NCBI GenBank assembly: GCA_002205965.3
Contig: NADL03000459.1
Coordinates: forward strand, 2,108,001-2,172,000
Origin: Kappaphycus alvarezii
Lineage: Eukaryota > Rhodophyta > Florideophyceae > Gigartinales > Solieriaceae
Reading direction: 5' to 3'
Length of the DNA: 64,000 nucleotides
The notes below the pieces were generated by a model. The model saw nothing but the letters and a program-made list of their open reading frames with translations, was not told where the DNA came from and searched no databases. Below are positions 58,701-64,000 of the stretch, piece by piece (the first letter of the stretch is position 1; each line of letters opens with the position of its first letter). The translations under genes and the position numbers were made by a program.

Positions 58701-59110
58701 CAACGTAGATTGGAAGCACGATTTTGCTATCCAATCCCTCGAAAACACCTGGTGGTATTATAAGAACACGAGATGTTTGTGAATTGAGTACATTGACTTT
58801 CTCAAGACACAATTTCCAAGTAGAAGAAGACCATCGCCTTTCATGATATAAAACGGAATAACGATTTTATTCCCTTTCAAATCTTCAAGAGGTAGTCTCC
58901 ATATGCCGAATGTGAGCTCGCATCACTGCAGTTCTGTCCATAACCATGGTATAATGACTCACAATCTAAGGACTCCAACTTGAATCGATGCCCATCGCTA
59001 AAGACAGCGCTACTGCTGACTTAATCCTCCGACGGATCGGGGCAACCCTCGTCCAGAATAGGATTCGTTATGCATGGGTATCAGATCAGACTTGATAGGG
59101 ATTCCGCTTA
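55763..59110 (-). pseudogene. pol: Copia pol of unit 2
   Basis: Same domain order as unit 1. The integrase region is best preserved here: one 202-codon frame (58561-57953) runs from MGNYAKYFSSKLHLYSHL through both catalytic Asp, and 58130-57612 continues through GSVESANFTL. Shared stops at 57612-57614, 57158-57160 and 57032-57034, and the shared VVAE in RT (near 56690). The RNase H end stops at 55763. Frame shifts fall at other places than in unit 1. Confidence 0.88.
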
Positions 59111-60399
59111 CCAGGCTCCTTTGCCCTTGTAATGCTTGGAGCCCGGACGAAAATACCCATTGACGTTTTCAGGTATTCTGTTTCTTTCAGAATCTTCGTC
59201 ATGGCGATCTTTTGCTTCTCGGATCTTCAAAGTTGCATAGCTCAGATGCTGGAACTTCAAATCACCTCGAGCGTGGTCCTTACTTCCACAGTCCATGCAG
59301 GCTTCTCCGACGAGTTCCGCCAGCATTGTTGACTTCTTCCTCTTGCTATCCCGATCGGATTTGTAATTATCGTCGTCGTTTCCGTAAGTCTTCCGCTTCT
59401 TTCCGTTGAAAGTGCGATGATTTGCCTGGCTTCTGATCCTTGACTCTCGTTGACCATTCTCTTGACTTCCAAAGAAACTTATAACTCTATGGTCAACTGC
59501 AGACTCAATTTGAGCCTTTGTTACCGAGGCTTCAGTTCTGTTGGTAGTCTGAGAAAGAGAGCGGAGTACATCTGCCGCGTCATCCAGACTTAAGATGCAA
59601 CGACGACCAGAGGAAGCAATGGATTTGGCTATATCTCGAGTACCATTTAGTTTCTTGATATTATCGAATATGTGCTTGACATCTCGACACATATCATTGA
59701 ACCGACCCGTCACCTTCCTGATAGAGAGTTTTCCAGTACAACTGGAACTCACAGAGGCTCTTGCAATCGAAACGGCAAGCTTTCTGGTACTCAAAGATAT
59801 CTTCTGTGCCTCATACAAAGTCAATGTGAACTTTTCTCAGCGCTTATCGTTCCCTTGCTTCTTTCCTCCGCCATTCCAATAAGTCGGAGCTTGGCGTTGG
59901 TTAGGGACGCTTCTGAGAGAGCGTCGTTATTGAGCAGAGTTATTTCCAGTACTTCTCCGATTTGAGATTGGCTGGTTGAACCGGCTTTCATCAGGTGTTC
60001 GGCGGCGAACCCATGAAACCTTGAGACACAGCGGTTCAAGTCCTCATTGTTCTTGCGTCTGCAAGAACTGACCTTATTGAAATAGTCAATGAGGCGCGTA
60101 ACAACAGAGATGAGAAGATACTGTGCGATCAAGTCTACAATCTCCTGGAAAGCCTTGATCTGGTCATCCTGCTTGTAATCGATCTTTCCTTGCTCATAGC
60201 CTTCGTCAACGAGCCTCTTTTGAGCTTAGCGAAGACCTATTTCATAGAGCTGACGTCCAAGCGTATGGAAACCCGTTTTGTAGAACTTATCTTCTCCCGT
60301 CTCTGCAGCGCTTGCAATCAAATGAGAACCCAGCCCGCAACCTTCTTCGTACAAACAAGAAGTTCTTGATCCGGTTCGAATACCGGAGGGTTCATCATG
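59111..60399 (-). pseudogene. gag: Copia Gag of unit 2
   Basis: Open over 238 codons at 59824-59108. This includes the zinc knuckle CMDCGSKDHARGDL (59260-59299, fourth Cys again Leu) and a basic stretch before it (KKRKTYGNDDDNYKSDRDSK). A one-base loss near 59834 (aacttttc versus aactttttc in unit 1) separates this from the N-terminal frame 60132-59821. Start at the ATGATG pair near 60396-60399. Confidence 0.78.
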
Positions 60400-60424
60400 C
60401 CAAAGCCTTTCTCGAAGTCCTTCC

Positions 60425-60437
60425 CTGGGCCCATAAC
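60425..60437 (-). other. Primer binding site, unit 2
   Basis: Same 13 bases (ctgggcccataac on the plus strand) matching the initiator tRNA-Met anticodon arm, directly beside LTR 3. Confidence 0.88.
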
Positions 60438-60839
60438 TGTAGTATGCGTAGTGTCAGCGAGGGGAGCGAGGAAGGAAGGCACAGTGAACGGTTACAAAAG
60501 CCCCCGGGATGCCGTTGCATTCCCGTATTTGGTGTGTTTAATTAGGCCGATCGCCATAGATAGTTGACACACAGGTAGGTAGGTAGTCCGATTGACCGCT
60601 TTTTCCTATCCTCTGTTTTTTCTCTTATCGCCCCGATCTGGTGGAGATCTCTGCCTTATATAGCCACTCGCATGACAATATAGGAATAGTAACAGCTCGA
60701 TAAGTACTGTATTACCGGTAGCACTATACACCAGTACTGCCACCTGTCAAATACGGCACAAGTCATCGAAGTTGCCAAGTCACTGTAGTCGTGGCCCACG
60801 ATTGGACACGACCGTTTGTACAGTATGTACTGTACAACA
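60438..60839 (-). repeat. Copia array LTR 3 (402 bp), shared by units 2 and 3
   Basis: Lacks two bases in the gagagggagcgag word near 60460 and has the extra c of LTR 2. TATA box at 60654-60665; end palindrome at 60816-60837; the adjoining purine tract has one more base (six C's on the plus strand at 60842-60847). Confidence 0.92.
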
Positions 60840-61026
60840 TACCCCCCGGTTGGGCTGAAACGTTCCTAACCGGCAGTAGGCCCAAGTAAAATATTAACAC
60901 AGTAAATTACTAGAAAACACAAATAATTTCTGTGCATCTCGAATATCTTGAAATCAACCGTTTGACGTGCCACGCACAGTACAGTATTTCCACATCGCGT
61001 GAACAGTCTTAATCCAGCGGTAGGCC

Positions 61027-61290
61027 CTATTCATGAGCATCAGACATGTTACGAAATACTGCACGACATAAAGCGCTCTTAAGTTGAGTAAATTTCAACG
61101 CCTTATCGTCGGAAGTCCTGCCTATAAAGGAGCAGCCTCTGCCATAGATGTGAATTTTCACCTGTCGACATAATGTGCCAGCAATTTCAGGCGCACATAA
61201 CTCATCCAACAACAACTCCCATGTGTTACAGAAGATGAATTTTGCACCAGTACTATGGCACCAGGTATGCACCAACTCTTGTGTAAGCAT
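61027..61290 (-). CDS. Small ORF downstream of copia pol, unit 3 (87 codons)
   Basis: Translates to the same protein as the unit 1 copy and is intact. See unit 1 for description; no family recognised. Confidence 0.4.
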   Translation of the reverse strand: MLTQELVHTWCHSTGAKFIFCNTWELLLDELCAPEIAGTLCRQVKIHIYGRGCSFIGRTSDDKALKFTQLKSALCRAVFRNMSDAHE

Positions 61291-61464
61291 GCTTACAGAA
61301 ATTTAAACACAGAATTGGACCGTCAATTAAATACGAACTTAACCAAAACAGGAGAGATTGCTGGAATCCATGGGTACGTCGGTTAAGCTAGAAGATGTTT
61401 CTTCTTTTGGCCTCAATTTCTCAATCTGTCTTCATTCTCTCAGCGTCATCAAGTATCTCCGAGT

Positions 61465-64000
61465 CTAGACATCCAAGTGCACAAGTCCGGTTAAGTTTTG
61501 GAAAGTATTTAAGTTAGGCTTTGCCAAGGCATCAGCAAAGTTATTTGTGCCTTTTATCCACTGCATGACAGCCATCTCTTCGGATTCAAAGGAGACTCTT
61601 AGCCTTTCGGCTGTGGAAAGGAGCCGGTAATCACGACTTTGGTGAATAGTAGTGATGGTCGAGTAGAGTTCATGTGATTCAACCGTCAAGATAAGTGGCA
61701 GGGAGCTGCCGGAAGCGTACATCTTGGATAATCAGTATGTCATGAGTCCAGCCCGATCGGCTGACTCTGCTGCTGCAAATATCTTCGCCCCCATGGACGA
61801 AAACGAGACTCGAACCTGCTTAGAGCTGTGCCAGTCGATGGCATGGAATATCTCAGAATGCGGAAAGAATATTCCCGAAAAGTATCCCGTTTGGCCGTAG
61901 GACGATTTCCCTTGGCTTACGTCAGAAAATGCTAAATATGCCGCATCTTTAGCCCTGACGTCACGATTAGAAGACACATGAAACGTGAGGACCGGAGTGA
62001 GTTCGCGAATCTCATCAAGAGCCCGATTGGCTTCACTCTAGTGGTGCACTTTGAGATCGGAAGTCCATTGCTGCAATGTATTAGACACAAATGCAGCAGG
62101 ACTGAGAACACCATGCCCAAACCAATTCAGCTGTCCAGCAAGAGCTTGAAACATCTTAAGTTCATCCGGTGATCATTTAGCTCCTTGATCCTTCCTTCTA
62201 TTTCGGTCTAATGGTGGTTTGACAATAGTATCCAAATATCCTTCATTGAGACAGTGATTTCAAGATCGCTATCCTGGAAGATGTGGAGTCTGTTGAAAAC
62301 CAAGTTCGAATCAGAAATGAATCTGCCGACCTTAAAACGTTTGGAAATCAGCGCATGGAAATCTTAAATACTTTGTGCATTTCCAGCCAGAATAAATTCG
62401 GCCACGACTTTAGCAACAATGGGAAGCAGATTTCCACTTAATTCACGTTTCAGAAATAATTTCGGTATTCCAGGAACTAATTCAAGTCTATTGTCGAACA
62501 TACATTCTTCGATTGCAAGTTGCCACAAACGGCCTGATTCTACGAGACCGTAAGCGGGGACGAGAAGCTTCCACACGAAGAAGCTATTCGTAGTCCATCC
62601 TTTAGGCAGGCGGACATAGACGTTGCGATTCAACGGTCCCGATTGGAGAAATGCACCAGAGATGTCAATCGTTGCTAACGAAAGTCGAAGTATCGCTGCA
62701 GCGCAAAAGAAGAGCCCGTATTACAGGAAACTGAGCCGTTGCCTAGTCCTTACGGATGAAATGCGATATAAGATTAGCATCTATGGGTGAGCTTTCTAAT
62801 ATACACTTCCTCATACGCGTTTTTATCCTTGTAATTGGAGTTTTACTTCGCGATAGATTCATCAATAAGTCACCCTGGTGCGATCGAGCGATTTCGTTTT
62901 CCGTCATAGGCACATCACCAATCGCGATTCGAGTTTTGGTGAAGTATTGCTTGCTTCTGTGACTTCAACTCTTTCGGAACTTCGTTACTCCCTCAAGAGT
63001 GGTACTTCCAATATCTTCGTCCGATCGACTAGTTGGAGTAATCTTGTTTCGTGAGTCGTAATTTTGCACGACTCGAGAACAATGAAGAACGATTTTCTTC
63101 ATTGCAAGCTTGGTTCTGAGACTTTTCAGTCTTGGTATTGGTCTTGGTATAGAAGCAGACAGGATAGATGCAGCGGCAATAGATGCACCTTCTTCATCCA
63201 ACGGGAACTGATTGCCCTGTCCTTGTTCTGAATCCTCGATACTGTCCAACTCTTGCAAAAGGGATGAAGATCGGTATTGCCGTATGTCCTCGTATGCGAC
63301 TTTCAGCCGTTTCCCGGTTCCTCATTTGCTCCGTGTGAGCTCGACGAAATGTTCTTTTGCGTTTTGGACGTAACCCAAATTCCAAATACCATGCTTTGTT
63401 TGCTTCTCAAAGAAATATACTGGAGTTACCCGTGTGAGGATTGTTTGAAGGAACAGTTTTGGTGATCGAGATTCCAGCACCTTTGAGAGCGTATGGCGTG
63501 CAACTTGCTCATAATTGCGTCAATTAACTCGGAGTCCGCTGGCATCTGTGGTAGACCAGAATGGATGGTTTGTATCCTCTTGCAAGTTCAAAGGAACTGA
63601 CACGATTGTTTCCACGAAGAAGATTTGTCGCAAAAACAGCTCTTGAGACTATTTCCTTGAGCTATGAACGAAGAACCCTTCGTGTTTCGTTCGTGAATTG
63701 CATCCTTGAGAATACGCAGTGACATCTGACGCAGAGTGAAGTTTGCACTTTCCACTGAACCAATTTTGCTGTGTCTCCTCGCAGGGCGAGGTTTCGGTTT
63801 GATGCCATGTTTTTGCAACGTTTTGAACATTTGCAAAAATCATCATTGTCGAATTCCTGATCAAACGATATTGATGCAGGCGCTCCATTCACCGCGATCC
63901 AGTGAGTTCAAGAGCCTTGCAGCTTCTCCATATCCCTGGTCAACACAACGACTGCGTCACAAAAGAGTGAAGCCAGATCTTTCATATGGAATATTGGTAC
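61465..64000 (-). pseudogene. pol: Copia pol of unit 3 (integrase core to RNase H), partial
   Basis: RT is clearest here: 62633-62364 reads MNRNVYVRLPKGWTTNSFFV, WKLLVPAYGLVESGRLWQLA and IVAKVVAEFILAGNAQS, so the AE in place of the catalytic Asp-Asp is seen in one continuous frame. RNase H 61977-61732 (AYLAFSDVSQGKSSYGQTGY) and the end WIKGTNNFADALAKPN at 61600-61510 before the stop at 61465. Shared stops at 63322-63324, 62870-62872 and 62743-62745. Extra one-base losses occur toward the window end (for example near 63820-63835). Confidence 0.88.

Larger units (their letters stand above)
54740..60839 (-). mobile_element. Ty1/copia unit 2 of the tandem array
   Basis: LTR 2, internal 55142-60437, LTR 3; period to unit 3 is 5698 bases. 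It shares with unit 3 the substitutions that separate both from unit 1, so units 2 and 3 are the more recent pair. Confidence 0.92.
60438..64000 (-). mobile_element. Ty1/copia unit 3, cut by the window end
   Basis: LTR 3 and 3.2 kb of internal sequence up to the integrase core; Gag, primer site and 5' LTR lie outside. The array therefore continues to the right of the window for an unknown number of units. Confidence 0.9.

Noticed and set aside
48927..64000. Large repeats as a CRISPR or satellite array
   Set aside because: The unit encodes an ordered Ty1/copia Gag-Pol with LTRs, primer site and purine tract; it is a retrotransposon array.

Overview
The window is nuclear DNA from a eukaryote. 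It contains LTR retrotransposons with tRNA-type primer sites, non-LTR elements with restriction-like endonuclease tails, PIF/Harbinger transposons and a PiT-type phosphate transporter. There are no operons and no bacterial features. The transporter and the transposon mix fit an alga or stramenopile-type protist. Diatom, oomycete and red alga cannot be separated from this sequence alone, and the attribution is an inference.

Layout. At 1-1041 (minus) is the only recognisable host gene, the N-terminal part of a sodium/phosphate symporter broken by about six single-base frame shifts. From 1.0 to 5.2 kb is intergenic DNA with repeated TACTGTAC-type palindromes. From 5.2 to 26 kb there is a graveyard of 5'-truncated LINE tails from two subfamilies. 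Two have perfect target-site duplications, and one sits inside an older repeat whose uninterrupted paralog lies 3 kb away. The same stretch holds a 729-bp solo LTR with a perfect 5-bp target duplication, a fossil copia reverse transcriptase in AT-rich DNA, and a PIF/Harbinger-type transposase at 19-20 kb. From 26.9 to 33.7 kb is a dead Ty3/gypsy element that carries an antisense reading region resembling a papain-like cysteine protease between integrase and 3' LTR. From 34 to 36.8 kb is a heavily decayed copia element. At 40.7-43.1 kb is a two-gene Harbinger element, with a Myb-like coiled-coil protein facing a transposase. A second dead gypsy lies at 45.5-48.1 kb. The intervening blocks (about 8.2-14.2, 15.0-18.7, 36.8-40.7 and 43.1-45 kb) are AT-rich and look like old decayed repeats.

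The last 15 kb is the most striking part: a head-to-tail array of one Ty1/copia element on the minus strand (LTR-internal-LTR-internal-LTR-internal, period about 5.7 kb) in which neighbouring units share a single 402-bp LTR. The primer site matches the anticodon stem-loop of initiator tRNA-Met, the half-tRNA priming known from Drosophila copia and yeast Ty5. All three units share the same three in-frame pol stops and the same replacement of the catalytic Asp-Asp of reverse transcriptase, so the array most likely grew by DNA-level duplication of an already dead element. Small indels between copies, many in homopolymers, and the broken host gene suggest that some frame shifts are assembly errors.
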